Positions 10,774 to 22,230 of a stretch of 64,000 nt of DNA are shown here, in pieces. The notes below the pieces were generated by a model that saw nothing but the letters and a program-made list of their open reading frames with translations, was not told the DNA's origin and did not search any database. Positions within the stretch are counted from its first letter, which is position 1; each line of letters opens with the position of its first letter. Origin of the DNA: Eublepharis macularius (taxonomy: Eukaryota; Chordata; Lepidosauria; Squamata; Eublepharidae); the NCBI RefSeq assembly GCF_028583425.1, contig NC_072791.1:14713868-14777867 (forward strand). The letters are read 5' to 3'. The position numbers and the translations under genes are program-made.

Positions 10774-11028
10774 GGCCAGTTTGGTGCAGTGGATAAGAGC
10801 GCAGGACTCTAATCTGGAGAATTGGGTTTGATTCCCCACTTCTCCGTTTAAAGCTAACTTGAGTGACCTTGGGTCAGACCCAGCTTCTCGGAGCTCTCTC
10901 AGGCCCAACCACCTCACAGGGTGATTGTTGTGGGGATAATAACGGCACACTTTGTAAACCGCTCTGAATGGGCGTTAAGTTGTCCTGAAGGGTGGTGTAT
11001 AAATCGAATGTTGTTGTTGTTATTATTT
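10774..11028 (+). repeat. CORE-SINE/MIR-like SINE (family 1)
   Basis: Full-length plus-strand copy. The tRNA-like head (GTGGATAAGAGCG, GGTTTGATTCC) is followed by the MIR-like core and the L2-like end GGTGGTGTATAAATCGAATG with a (GTT)n tail. Confidence 0.85.
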
Positions 11029-11706
11029 AATTGCTCCCCAATGCTGTTTTGGGCCAAGAAAATGGCACAGGGGAAGGCAAGAGACCCTCCTCCCTCCTAA
11101 ACCACAGTGATTCTGGTAGAATCGGGCCCTGACAGCAGGATTCAAAGGAATTCCGCAGTGGGAACTCGTTCTATAAAATGGCGGCATCTCACCAGGGCAA
11201 ATTCTGGGACAGTCACTCAGCAGTACACAGGCTTGCTTTTCCGTACAGGCACTTTCAGAGACTCTTCTCCCCCCATCACAGCAGTGCTGTCAGGTCCAAC
11301 GTTGGAGCAGAAGTCCAGGGCCCCCAAAGCAGGTGGTGTACATTACCATCATAAGGTTGGGGTCATAAAACCATTAAGTGTAGGATCTAAAATTTCCTAA
11401 CGGCACCACTAGCTCTCCACAAAACCTGCCCCTTGCTTTCTCTGTTTCCCCATCCATCATGTCCTGGCCACTGCCCCCCACCCCCTACTTCACTCTCTGT
11501 ACCACCGTTCACAAGTTACAGTGTACGCACTTGCAATCTGAGTACAGTGTACACTTGGTTTTTCTTTGTGCGTGTGTTGAGTTATGCTCATGTGATATTC
11601 AAGGCATGTATAGCCGAATGTGATATGGACAGTACACCTTCATCCAGGTACTGTTCCCGAATTTCATTTGTAAAGTGAACGCACACTGGCTTTTTCTTAC
11701 AAATCA
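11029..11706. other. no gene seen
   Basis: Unique-looking DNA with short frames only. Nothing resembles a splice-bounded exon. Confidence 0.35.
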
Positions 11707-11800
11707 GCTGTACACATGTTAGGGGTGGCACCTTCCAAGTGGGCCTTGGAGAGCTCCTGGAATTACAGCAGATCACCGGGCGACAGAGGAAATGGCAGCT
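11707..11800 (+). repeat. GTTGCCA-family repeat fragment
   Basis: 'ggggtggcaccttccaagtgggccttggagagctcctggaattacagcagatc' is the left part of the family at 83-628. Confidence 0.55.
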
Positions 11801-11974
11801 CCAGACTGGTCTTAATGCATTGCTTCCTGGACGAGAATGAAAGAACGAACAGACCCTATCGAGATCCTCTGCAAACCAGAGACAAGAATACATTACAGTG
11901 AAATATGGACTGTTATGAGTTTACCTACATGTTATCATCGGATTGAGGCTGTGGAACTGGAACACATTTAACCA

Positions 11975-12185
11975 GGCCATTTCCACACGGCTTACCTTCT
12001 TTCGGAAAACAGTGTCTTCACGCGCGAAATCACGCGAGAAGACGCTGTTATTGCACGAGAAGACGCTGTTATCACGGAAGACAGCGTCTTCTCGCGCGAT
12101 TTCACGCGATAACAGCGTCTTCTCACGTGATTTCACGCGTGAAGATGCTGTCTTCCGAAAGAAGGTAAGCCGTGTGGAAACGGCC
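11975..12185. mobile_element. foldback MITE with CpG-rich repeated arms
   Basis: Ends GGCCATTTCCACACGGCTTACC and its complement. The arms hold repeated 'gaagacgctgttat' and 'tcacgcgagaag' motifs on both strands, so several alternative hairpins are possible. It is unusually CpG-rich for the region. A structurally similar element lies at 35891-36066. Confidence 0.75.
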
Positions 12186-12717
12186 AGAGTCATGAATGAA
12201 ATGTTTTGTACTGTGTTGTTGTTCTGTTGAAAATGGATAGAATGAAATGTTTATTTCTGTTATAACCATTCTTATACTGTGCATTTTTCACCTAGCACTT
12301 TCAGTAAACACTATAAAGTACATTACATTGTTATTTGATGCCAGTCTTATTGTATTTGTATTGTGCCTCTGAGCATCTGCAGAGTGAACTTCTAAATTTT
12401 TGCAGAACCCCCCTTCCTGCCCCTCTTCTCTTCAAGTTTCTTTTTCAATCAGAACAGAATTGATCCAAAACTGACTCGAAAGTCCTTGGAAAAGGAAAAT
12501 AAATAGATTGTTGGATTTCAGTGAGAAACTGGGTAAAGAGGAATTAAGAGAATTTCTCTTAACAATGCTATGTTCGTCTGACGTAGCTCCCTGTCACATG
12601 CAAACAGTGGGGTGTGTCTCAGGACGTTACCTGGGGGCTAAAGAGGGTTCCTAGTTATGGAAGAATTTGAGACCACTGCTCTAAAGAGCTCAGGACAAGA
12701 GATATAACTTTCCTCTT
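12186..12717. other. no gene seen
   Basis: AT-rich unique-looking DNA. Confidence 0.35.
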
Positions 12718-12780
12718 TGTTATGCTACCTCCACAACCAACCTGCGAGGTAGGCCAAGCTGAGAGAATGATTGGGTTTCC
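12718..12780 (-). repeat. MIR-like SINE core fragment
   Basis: 'ctacctccacaaccaacctgcgaggtaggccaagctgagag' matches the core of family 2 in reverse orientation. Confidence 0.45.
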
Positions 12781-12789
12781 CTAACTTAC

Positions 12790-12866
12790 CATGCAATTCT
12801 AAACAGAGTTACTCTGGTGTATTTCAATGGGCTTAGACTGGAGTAGTTCTGTTTAGGACTGCACTG
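12790..12866. repeat. small palindromic MITE
   Basis: 'catgcaattctaaacagagttactc' at the left pairs with 'gagtagttctgtttaggactgcac' at the right, with 'aatgggctta' in the middle. The same family occurs at 25876-25963. Confidence 0.6.
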
Positions 12867-14060
12867 TCGGTGAACTTCGTGGCTGAGCAGAGATTTGAAT
12901 GATCTATTATTTAGAGTAGTCATATGCCCCCTCTTCAGAGACCTGCTCAGGGTGGCTCAATTATAAAACAACATATAACCTATCCATATATAAACAAGGC
13001 ATCAAAACAAGCTAGGAGCATTAAAACATCATAAATTCACCTCCCGTGTCCCGTTTTTTTTCCCCCTGTGCTTGGAGGTCAGCAATTAAATCTTTTTCCA
13101 GCATGGTGCTGAAGCCCCTCCCCGCATACCAGATCTCGCTACAAGATAGGATTATGCAAAGTGAAGAAAACGTGTGCCCTCTTTGGGTTGGCAGCCCCTT
13201 TTGGCTGCTCCAGAACAGCCTTCGGTTCATTCACAGGTGGAGGTTGGATGCCTCCGTGAAACACAATAGCGCTTTGTTCTCCTGGAAGGGGGGCGGCTGT
13301 GTTGCATTTCCAAGGATGCGATTTTTTTTTAAACTCTCCATGAATGATTTATCAGTCAGCTGCATGCATATGTTTCAGCCATTAGAAAAAAAAAACTTGC
13401 CTATTTTGATTCCAGGGAAAAAAGAGTGTGAGAGAGAATGGGATAGAGAAAGCTATATAGTCGTCGTTGGCAAAATAATACATTACCCATGGAAGCTTTG
13501 GCTTTCGAGGCCAGTTTTAAACCATTCTCGTGATCCAGAAAATAGATTCAGCATCTGACAGGTTTCGTGTGCCTTTTTCACTTACTAAAAGCCTGCTGGA
13601 ATAATACTGCCTTTCAAAGCATTCTAAATCTTGTCGCTCTGTACATCTCCTCTGGCAAGGTATTCTATAAAGTGAGGGTAATTGTGGAAGAGGCCATAAC
13701 ACGGCTATAAGACAAATGGACCTCCCGGAATGAGAGGATCACTAAAAAAAGGTATTCCATTGATCTTAATAGGTGCCCGGGCATCTCTCAAGTGAGACCT
13801 CTCTTTCACCAGGTACCACAATAAGAACAGGCATGTCTGACTTTGACCTCTCTGCAATATTCTTCCATGATGGGGCTTCTTATCATTTTTTGTCTCTTAA
13901 AAATAACACTATGATGCAGTTATATGGGATACATATCATAAAAGGTTATTATGTGAGGCTACATGTAGGAGCCTCACACAAACCAACTAGCTAGTAAGAA
14001 AGCTCCAGGTAGATAGACTTGGGGCTAAAGCTAGAACAAAAGATGCAAAGGGTTTAGGAG
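12867..14060. other. repeat-poor stretch, no gene seen
   Basis: About 1.2 kb with little recognisable repeat. A 170-codon frame (13046-13558) shows no domain and no splice context, so I do not call it. A candidate for comparative conservation only. Confidence 0.3.
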
Positions 14061-14467
14061 TAGAGATGGGCACGAACTGAAATATGAACCAAAGTTCGTG
14101 ACGAACCGGGCCAGTTTGTGGTTCGCAAACCACCGGTTTGTCAGGGCCCATTTCTGACAAACTGCCATGAATTTTAAACTAGTTCGTTTGGTTCATTTTT
14201 TTGGTTCGTCACTGCAGACAGCCTGGCGCCAATCAGTTTCCTAGGCAACAGGGGATGGACTTTCTGCAGACCTTCTGCTGACCCGGAAGTGGCCTTCTGC
14301 TGGTCTGGAAGTAACTATTTGCTGACCTGGATGTGATGTTTTCACGAACCAAATGAGCCGGTTTGCAAACCAGGGCAGGTTCGTGAAAGTTTGTGGTTCG
14401 TGGTTCGTGAAATGTGATGAACCACAAACTGCATGGTGTTTTTTTTTCCAATTCGTGCCCATCTCTA
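14061..14467. mobile_element. hAT-type MITE (TAGAGATGGGC family)
   Basis: Same family as 2675-3080, with a perfect 8-bp duplication tttaggag at 14053-14060 and 14468-14475. Inverted ends TAGAGATGGGCACGAA, 407 bp, no coding sequence. Confidence 0.92.
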
Positions 14468-14799
14468 TTTAGGAGGACTAACTCTGGTTGCAAGCTTAAG
14501 CCTTCAGTTCGGCTTGAAGAAGCTTGCAGAGGAATAACCAGGTTAGTCTATTGCCACAAAACAGAACAGACTATTTCTCGGCTCATTATCCTAAGTAAAA
14601 AGCTTTAGTAGATGTCTTTTTTTTAACTTTTGTCCTCTTTCTGGGCTTAACAACTGGAAGGAAAGGGGGGGTTGCCTGGGGAGACTGCCATCTAGGCTGA
14701 ACTTTCCCATCTACTCAGCCCCACTCCTTGACTCCTGATGTTTTTTTAAGGAGATGTAACCTGGAGGTGCTGCCTTTTGCCTGGGGAGACTTTGTCAGT

Positions 14800-14898
14800 T
14801 AATAGTTAATTATTTTATGCATTATAATAGGATTTCATATTTGTTATCAGCCTCAGGTATACTGTGGAGCAGAAAGGCAGGATATAAATAAACAAACA
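14800..14898 (+). mobile_element. LINE 3' tail fragment
   Basis: 'gagcagaaaggcaggatataaataaacaaac' is an L2/CR1-like 3' terminus with a short repeat tail. Confidence 0.45.
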
Positions 14899-14904
14899 AA
14901 ACAA

Positions 14905-15520
14905 AAGATCCGGTGGCATCTAAAGCACTTAACTCTGATTCACAAAAGCTTGAGCTGAAATAAATGTTGTTAACTTTTAAGGTGCCACTGGCAGGGACGT
15001 ATTAACCCATGGCTGGGCCCCTAGACTTTCAAGTATTTCAGACCCCCTCCAGCACTTCAGTCTTTCACCCCCACAACAGCTGACAGCCGGACCCCGGTAC
15101 AGTAGTCACTAGACCACAAAACATAGCTCTATATCCATTTTGGGGTCTCCTGAAGAATTCTATTCACAATGTTTATATTTTTATTGTGTGGGTAGAACTC
15201 TTCAGGAAAGCACATTTTTGGGAGTATACTTGTTCTATACTGTAATATTTTGAGGTGAATAAAATTTGTATGATATGTAATTGATGGATAATGGTTTTAA
15301 TATCAGAGATAATTTGTTTCACTTCAATAAAGAAGCAGTTAATTATCTTATTAATAGAAGTTATATAAGAGAATCAATTAATTGTAATTTTTTTGTGGGG
15401 GGGGGTGTCTCAGCAAAATAATTGACAAGCCTCTAGTCCCTGTGGGGCCCCTAGGCTTCGGCCTGGTCAGCCTTATGAATAATACAGCCCCGGCCACTGG
15501 ATTCCTGTTTTATTTTAGAA
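14905..15520 (+). repeat. Penelope-like 3' region (fossil) split by a hAT element
   Basis: 14905-14991 ('ggtggcatctaaagcac...aaagcttgagctgaaataaatgttg...aaggtgccactgg') resembles the terminal region of family B. It resumes after the nested element as 'gccactggattcctgtttt'. Confidence 0.45.
14992..15492. mobile_element. hAT-type non-autonomous element
   Basis: Starts cagggacgtattaaccc and ends in the degenerate complement '...ataatacagccccg'. A perfect 8-bp duplication gccactgg lies at 14984-14991 and 15493-15500. The 501-bp interior is AT-rich without a transposase. Confidence 0.85.
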
Positions 15521-16316
15521 AAAGCTTCCAGCAAGGTAAATGAGCTTCCAGCCCAATAGCTATCTTAGCACCGCTGCTTAAGGAAGCAGCAAGGTTTGTT
15601 TTTTTTAACAAGGGTATCTGGAGTTAAACACCACACCTAAAGATATATACAGATGACATCTAAGATTAATGGGAACGAAAGAGTGAGAAGAAGAAGAAAT
15701 GCATTCGAGAAGGCAAGAAACAAAAACGAGAAGAGCAGAAGGACTCGAGCACGGCCCAAGGGAAACCCGAGGCCCCTGATGGGAATCAGGAATATGGACA
15801 TTCCCACAACTTGCGCATGAACTCAGAAAATCCCGATGTGTCATCACATCTGCCATGGAAAACTAAAATTAAAACTGTGAAGCTATAAACAAAGCAGCTG
15901 GACGGCCAGGCACTGCTCAAGGGGCAACAGCTGTATTTTGTGGGCGAGTAACCCGACACTCTTCATGGTCAGTCAAATTCAGAAATAACTGTACATTAAT
16001 AAGCCATGCTTCATGGTCCGCCCCACGGGTTCAGCCCCATCCCCCCAGCTCGAGTCAGTAAGTAATCATTTTGCAATTCACATTATGCAATGTTTGCCTT
16101 TGGGAAAGAGAGCAGCGTTTGCAAATGAGAGTGGAGGGGAGCCAGGAAATGTCGTCATCTGGCCATTCTCTGGAGGGTCTCCAAGGTAATTGTCTCCCCC
16201 CCCCCTTTTTTTTTTGGTTCATTGTTTCATTACATTTACTTTTTCAAGGCTGGATCAGTGGTATCATGAGCCAATAGTAACTGCTAGGCTGATCAAAAGG
16301 TGGGCAGTGTTTAGAG
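15521..16316. other. repeat-poor stretch, no gene seen
   Basis: Unique-looking DNA with a C/T homopolymer run near 16195-16220. No exon recognised. Confidence 0.35.
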
Positions 16317-16530
16317 AAGAAGCTGTGGCTCTGTGCTAGAGCGTCTACCTTGCATGCAAAAGGTCCCAGATTCAATCCTCAGTGTCTCTTGCTCAAGAAT
16401 CTTAGGTAGCAAGAGTTGAGAAAGTCCTTTCTTTGCCTGGGACCCCAGAGAGCTGCTGCCTATCACAGTAGACCGAGCTGAGCTAAACGGGCCCAAAATC
16501 TGACTCCATATAAGGCAGCTTCATACAATG
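16317..16530 (+). repeat. tRNA-derived SINE
   Basis: The head 'agctgtggctctgtgctagagc' is A-box-like and 'tcccagattcaatcc' is B-box-like. A body follows, ending 'ataaggcagcttcatacaatg'. Other copies lie at 33091-33283 and 51183-51338 (minus) and as fragments at 1 and 34540. Confidence 0.75.
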
Positions 16531-16847
16531 TAAAGCAAGGACCACATTGCGTCCCCAAAATTAAGAATTTCAGGAGGGGCTGCTTTATTTTACCAGCTGA
16601 TACTTGGTCTTGAGTACAGAATCCTCATTGCCTAGATGGTTGCAGCACAACTGGATGATGTATGTTGGTTGTGGAGATCAGACACATTCCAAGGGGCACA
16701 TCCAGGAGTACCTGCAGTCTCCAAATTTCGGCCTCGTACAGTCTCCCCTTTAGATGCTATGATTTCACTGATGCCAACTGTAAGACTAAGCAAGCGTTTG
16801 TACACTTGCAAGACTGGCTTCCCCATAAGGGTGTCCTGGTTTGGACA
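16531..16847. other. no gene seen
   Basis: Unique-looking DNA up to the next foldback element. Confidence 0.3.
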
Positions 16848-17064
16848 TAGTTTCAGGTGGGTAGCCATGTTGGTCTGTGGTAAAAAATGCACTCTGTCCA
16901 AACCAGAAGAGCAAGATTTGGGTCCAGTATCACCTTAAAGACCAACTACAAGGGTGCGCTGGCTCTCGAAAGCTAATATCCTGGAAATCTAGTTGGTCTT
17001 TAAGGTGCAAATGGACCCAAATCTTGCTCTTCTGGTTTGGACAGAGTGCGTTTTTTCACAGGTA
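16848..17064. mobile_element. Penelope-like foldback element, variant (fossil)
   Basis: The left arm ('gcactctgtccaaaccagaagagcaag', 'caccttaaagaccaact') is the reverse complement of the right arm. Between them lies 'ggctctcgaaagcta', the 3' half of the hammerhead-like core of family B. Related 3' ends lie at 21836-21895 and 47525-47632. No clear target duplication. Confidence 0.55.
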
Positions 17065-17389
17065 CAGTGGGGGAAAGAGAAGGAGATGATTTTACCTGAT
17101 TTTCCTGAATTGCTGCATCCCACAAGGCAATTTATTTGCATGGCTCAGCTAACCCTCAGTGCAGATTTTTGGGGCAGGATGCTGTAAGGGAAGGGGGAGG
17201 GGGAATGATCCACTCTGCAGGTCCTCCCATGAGTTTTTCTGCTGCATCAACTGATCATCGTTTATTGAGTTTATTTAAGAGCCAACTGAGTAGGGTTATT
17301 GCTTCCCCTGTTCCAGTGAGAGACATCCCAATGATTTTCCCCAGCCCCACCCCTTGCTCAATAGAACAGTTGAAGGAAAATGGAGGTAG

Positions 17390-17525
17390 TGGTGTCAGTT
17401 GATGCCTGCGACATCACTTCCTGTTCCAAAATGTCATGACACTCCAGGAATTTTCAAATTCTTATGGTAAAAAATCATAGAGGTTTTGGAAATTCCTAGA
17501 GCGTCGTGATGTCACTTCCTTGGGA
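17390..17525. repeat. inverted-repeat element (gtcacttcc family)
   Basis: 'acatcacttcctg...ccaggaattttc...atagaggttttggaaattcctag...gatgtcacttcc' forms an imperfect hairpin. The same motif set recurs at 22085-22230, 50400-50775 and 54040-54300. Confidence 0.5.
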
Positions 17526-18470
17526 GCCCTCAGCCCTATGGACCTCTGGGGCAGCTTGCCCCTCTGGTGCCCCTATTATGATTATATTGGCTGAGGAGGT
17601 TCTGGTTGTCTTCAGGTTCATGTTCCTTCACACAGGTCCAACGAAACACACAACGGTGGGGAGGCGTAGTCAAAAAGAAGTCGGCAATTCTTGTGGCATT
17701 GACTCATGTCCCTGTGGAGGACCTGCTGTATGCCTTGAGCTGCATTGTTGTACCACATCCAGTCAGTTCAGGACACTGGCCTATTGTCAGCCTGAGCACA
17801 GAGGTCAATTAAAGCAAAGTTCTGCCTTCCCGTTGAATTTTCGCATCAAAATGAAGGACTGCATTGCTGAGAAGCACATCCACTTTGGTCAATCTCACAG
17901 TGAATGCCTTGTTCAGTATTAAGGTACACCCTACGTCTCTCATTAGCCAGCCAGAGATGTTAGCCTTGATTGTTAGACCTCACTATGGTAACCAAGCTCC
18001 AATTTAATTTCTCTTTCAAACAATAAGACGGGATGTGAAGGGAGCCATTCCTTGGTACACACAGAGAGAGAATTCAGGCTTGTCTAGAAAAAGCTCCTTG
18101 GATCACATGTGGGCGAGTTACGCCACTAACTCGATTCAGATGACCCTGGAGATTCCTGGTGACTAAGGAGCATTGTTTCTGATGAATGGAATTAATAAGT
18201 TATTTTTCATTCCTCTATGAATGATTGAAGTCTCGATAAGCAGCGAGGACATTGCTGGTCGCAACATTTTGGAAATAATAGGAACCCAATTTAAGACTCA
18301 AAGAAGAACTATAGTGTACATACATAGGACTGCTTGGGGGATGGGGAAAGTCAAGACTCCTCATGGAATGGGATTCCTCCAAATGGACTGGAAGGGTGTT
18401 GGGTATAATTTGGAACAGAGAAACTGCACAATCAATGCAAAAGGGGATTTTTGGTCTGTTTTATTAATGC
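17526..18470. other. no gene confirmed
   Basis: Two overlapping frames near 17600-17920 read smoothly (for example ...KKKSAILVALTHVPVEDLLYALSC...) and might be a processed pseudogene. I cannot name a parent gene and see no poly-A tail. Confidence 0.25.
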
Positions 18471-18710
18471 AATAAAAATATTTGATTTATATACCGCCCT
18501 TCAGGACAACTTAATGTCACACTCAGAGAAGTGTGTTATCATTATCTTCATGACAATCACTCTATGAGGTGGATGGGTCTGAGAGCTCTGGAAGAGCTGT
18601 GGCTGACCCAAGGTCACCCAGCTGGCTTCAAGCGGAGGAGTGGGGAATCAAACCTGGTTCTCCAAATTAGAGTCCTGCTGCTCTTAACCACTACACCAAA
18701 GTGGCTCTCC
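18471..18710 (-). repeat. CORE-SINE/MIR-like SINE (family 1)
   Basis: Minus-strand copy with all three parts: L2-like end at 18481-18520, core, and tRNA-like head ending 'ccaaagtggctctcc'. Confidence 0.8.
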
Positions 18711-19305
18711 ATGTGCTTATTGTTAATACACTAGGGTGATGAACTGCAAGCAGACTCAAACAACACTTCTGGCATTAAACATATACTTTCAGAAATTCTG
18801 CTCATTAAAATGGAATCGGTTAAGGGCAGAACAAGAAATATCTGCTTATCTCTACACAAACGCACTGATTGCTGTCACACCCTCGTCCCTTCATTTAAAG
18901 TTGACCTTTTAGGCTGTGAGCCTAGAGAACATTCTTGCCTGGAATTTGCCAACCTGGCTGATAAGATGGGCTGGTTCTAAACCAAGTGACACCCCAGGCA
19001 AGGATTCCCCCCCCCCAAAAAAATTCATTCAACTTTTGAATAGCTCGTTTTTAAAAAAATGCATTTTTAGCCAGCCTTCATAGCTCAAATGCCTAATTTG
19101 CATGCATAAGTTACTCCTGTCCTATAAGACAATACATTCACATGCTCGGAACTCTGCATCTATATTTCTTCATGCCATAAAATGAGTGAATGAAAACAAA
19201 CTTGCTTGGGTTTGAGACTTACCGATCTCATTATGTTTGATTATTTTCATGATATCGATGATAATCCCAATCACCTGTGGCACTGATTGAAAACTGAAGG
19301 CTTAA
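18711..19305. other. no gene seen
   Basis: AT-rich unique-looking DNA with a C-run followed by an A-run near 19006-19022. Confidence 0.35.
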
Positions 19306-19642
19306 AGCTAAGCTACAAGAGATAAATTACACGAGGAGGAGCATGTGAAGGAAGTCGCAATGTCAGCCAGGAAGCTGAGTTTTAAAAGAGATCGGAAGGC
19401 TTTGTTAATTTCCCCTCTCTACAGATGGCTGCTCAGAAGGTTTGTTAATTTCCTCTTCGCCTCCTAGAAGGGGAGGTGAAACTGATAGAGCCTTCAGGAG
19501 GCAAAGAGGAAATTAACAAATCCTCTGAGCAGCAATCTCCCTGACTCTGTAGAGAGGGGAAATTGACAAAGCCTTCTGATCTCTTTTAAAACTCAGCTTC
19601 CCGGCTAACATTGCGACTCCCTTCACGTGCTCCTCCTCGTGT
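19306..19642. mobile_element. foldback MITE (AGCTAAGCTAC family), right end missing
   Basis: Sister of 6510-6825: the same left end and the same central hairpin ('gaaggctttgttaatttcccc' facing 'ggggaaattgacaaagccttc'). The last 20 or so bp of the right end are replaced by unrelated sequence. Confidence 0.7.
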
Positions 19643-19957
19643 GGGGTGTGGGGAAATGCTCTGCACCTCTGCTTTTGCTGCTTGAGTACTTAAAAGTACC
19701 TTTCCATTCTGTCGCATCTTAGAAAGATATTCTGCTGTTCAGCAGGGGGAAGCTGTTTATATGATTGATACAGCCTTAATTCAGAAGAGTCAAGTTCTCC
19801 TTTGACTTAATGTGCTTTGGTGACTTCTTAGACCCTGATCTAACTGAGGTGGTCCAATGCAGCAAGTGGTCTTTATGAGATGTTAACAGAGGGGGAAATT
19901 CCTTCCTGCTTAAAAACATGGATCATGCATACCTCGTGATCAAGGAACCTCCTCTTC

Positions 19958-20570
19958 TTAGCCCAAACAGCTCTGGGTATTTCTGTGGGGGGGAAAAGAG
20001 AGTAAGAATATTTTCATTCCTAATGGACTAGGTAGAAACACTACAGATTTCATATCGATGCCATCTATATGTGGGTCTAACAACTGACTCAAATTAGCTT
20101 TAGCAAGGCCTAGAGTATGCCAAGGGGGAATATAGCCATTGAAAGGATAGACTGTCAAGGTAATCTGAGAGGGCTGGATAAACGAATGATTTTCTCCTCT
20201 TAAATCCTTTTCTACTTTGCAAGGCCCTGGATGGGATAGTTGGGCTATTCTTAGACTGTAGAAGAGCCAGTTTGTTGCTAATTTCCTGTATCTTGGATCT
20301 AATCTTGCCAGTATCTTTAATATAGACATAGTCGGCCAGAATCACAGTCCTGCCTAGTTGGTTTCGGACCCGGCATCTCCCTCGCTCGATCAAGGGACCC
20401 CTTCATCGATAGAGTCAAAAACATAGAACTATTATCTAAACATTGAAATTGATTTTTAGTTGCCAGCTGTGGATTTAAAAAATCATCTATCCTACTTTGT
20501 TTGCAATATGAGTTTGTTATATTCCCCAAAAGGTCATGCTCTTTTTTGGCCCATTAAATGAAACGGTGCT
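19958..20570 (-). other. degraded coding-like region, unclassified element
   Basis: Several minus-strand frames read as plausible protein over short distances, one with a helical KIRSKIQEISNKLALLQSKN stretch like a retroelement ORF1 coiled coil. The upstream side on the same strand (to about 21420) is T-rich. It may be a LINE 5' end or another retroelement fossil. I cannot name the family. Confidence 0.3.
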
Positions 20571-21475
20571 TGCAACAGAAAGCCAAAAGGAGAAGGGGAA
20601 AAGAAGATGAAAATCAAAATAGACTAAGGAAGCGCTAATAGATAATATATAGCTAAAAGATCAAAGATCAATTACCTGGGACATATACTTGACTCAGTAA
20701 AAAAAAATTAAACACATAAAACATAATATATAGATAGGCGAAAGCTAAGTACACAGAGAGTAGCCAAATCAATTGACTCTCTCTCCTCAGAAAACTATTC
20801 TTCTCCGCTCACTGATTTAATTGGTGAGACAGGAGGAGGTGAGTAAAGCAGATAGAACTGCTGTTATCTACACTGCTACTCAATGACTAAAAACAGCCAA
20901 ACCAATCAATAAGTCAGCTCCAGTATAAAACAACAGGGTGAGAGTCAAATACAGAGTGGAACGCTCAACTGTCTTTCACCAAGTAGTAATTAAAAATCAT
21001 TAAAATCACTCAAACGAGCTACTATATAAAATAGTTTAAATCAATAGTTAGGTTAAAAAAAAATCTCAACTTTCAAATTAGACACAAACAAAACACAAAC
21101 AATAAGCCCACCCCAACAAACTAAATAAACTAAAAAATAATAAGCTAACAATCAAAATTCCCTGTACTTTTCAGTCCTTCCAAGCCCTTTCATCTACTCA
21201 GCTTTCTCGCTGCTACAGCCCCACCCAACCCAGGGAGGGAGAGGAGATTTTGGCACTGAGTCAATAGAACAAAGAAGAGGGAGAGAAGAAAAGCCTAACA
21301 ATTAAGCAGACTAAATTAAACAAAGAACAAAAGACAAAAACTCGAATAAAAGAGAATCAAATAAAGATAAAATGCCCCAGAGATTGAGCACAGCCTCATA
21401 GCATCCTATTGCATAAAAAAAAAAAACTGGTTGAATAGGCACTGATATAAATGGAAGCTTCCCCTTGATTATATG
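20571..21475. other. A-rich block, no gene seen
   Basis: Strong A-richness on the plus strand, with 'aaacaaagaacaaaagac'-type text. It may be the 5' part of the element read on the minus strand at 19958-20570. Confidence 0.3.
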
Positions 21476-21710
21476 AGGGCCAAACTACAAGTGATGCCTA
21501 ACACAGGTTGGACACTTGTCAGCTTTCCTCAAGTTTTGATGGGAAATGTAGGCAGCTTGGCGGAATGTTGGACAAGTGACAGTTGAAAACTCCATGGGAC
21601 AGCAGTCAGAGAGCCAAGCTGCAAGACCAGGATGCCTACATTTCCCATCAAAACTTGAGGGAAGCTGACAAGTGTCCAACCTGTGTCAGGTGTCACTTGT
21701 AGTTTGGCTT
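21476..21710. mobile_element. foldback MITE (CAAACTACAAGTGA family)
   Basis: Ends 'gggccaaactacaagtgatg' and 'ggtgtcacttgtagtttggc'. The arms remain complementary through 'ggttggacacttgtcagctttcctcaagttttgatggg'. A sister copy is at 44985-45188. Confidence 0.8.
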
Positions 21711-21723
21711 TAAGAAGCAAAAG

Positions 21724-21820
21724 CCATCAGCCCTGTATTTTAATGTTGTTATCCGCCCTGAGCCTGCTTGCGGGGAGGGCGGAATATAAATACGATAAAA
21801 TAAAATAAAAATAAAATCTG
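21724..21820 (+). mobile_element. L2-type LINE 3' end
   Basis: 'atccgccctgagcc...cggggagggcggaatataaatacgataaaataaaat' is the L2-like terminus, also seen at 25220-25287, with a simple tail. Confidence 0.65.
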
Positions 21821-21835
21821 AAGAACTTGACTCTT

Positions 21836-22060
21836 GAAAGGTGGTTTTCAGACTCAAATCCTGCTTTTCTACTACAGACCAACACGGCTACCCACCAAAA
21901 ACTATCCTCTAGTTTAGATGGCTTTAAAAGTGGATTAGACTTGTTCATGGAGGAGAAAAGTCCACCAATGGCTATTACAGAAACTCCATGTCCAGAGACA
22001 GTATACTTCTGAATAACATTTGTTGGGGGTTGGTCAACATTCATTGAGGGTAACAAGAGG
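21836..22060. repeat. Penelope-like 3' end fragment followed by dispersed repeat
   Basis: 21836-21895 ('cttttctactacagaccaacacggctacccacc') matches the variant terminus at 47525. From 21898, 'gatggctttaaaagtggattagacttgttcatgg' belongs to the 6195-6900 family. Confidence 0.45.
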
Positions 22061-22230
22061 GGACCTGACCTGGATGTCCAAGTCTAGCCCGGTCTCATCA
22101 CGTCTGACCCAGAAGAGATGTCACTTCTGTGCAACACTCTAGGAATTCTCTCAAATCTCTATGATAAAAACCACAGAAATTGGGGGGGGGGGGGTCATAG
22201 AGTATAACCTAAAAGTCATCACTTCCAGGT

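Noticed and set aside
16317-16390. Possible tRNA gene
   Set aside because: The A- and B-box-like words belong to a SINE head with a SINE body and repeat copies elsewhere; no full cloverleaf.
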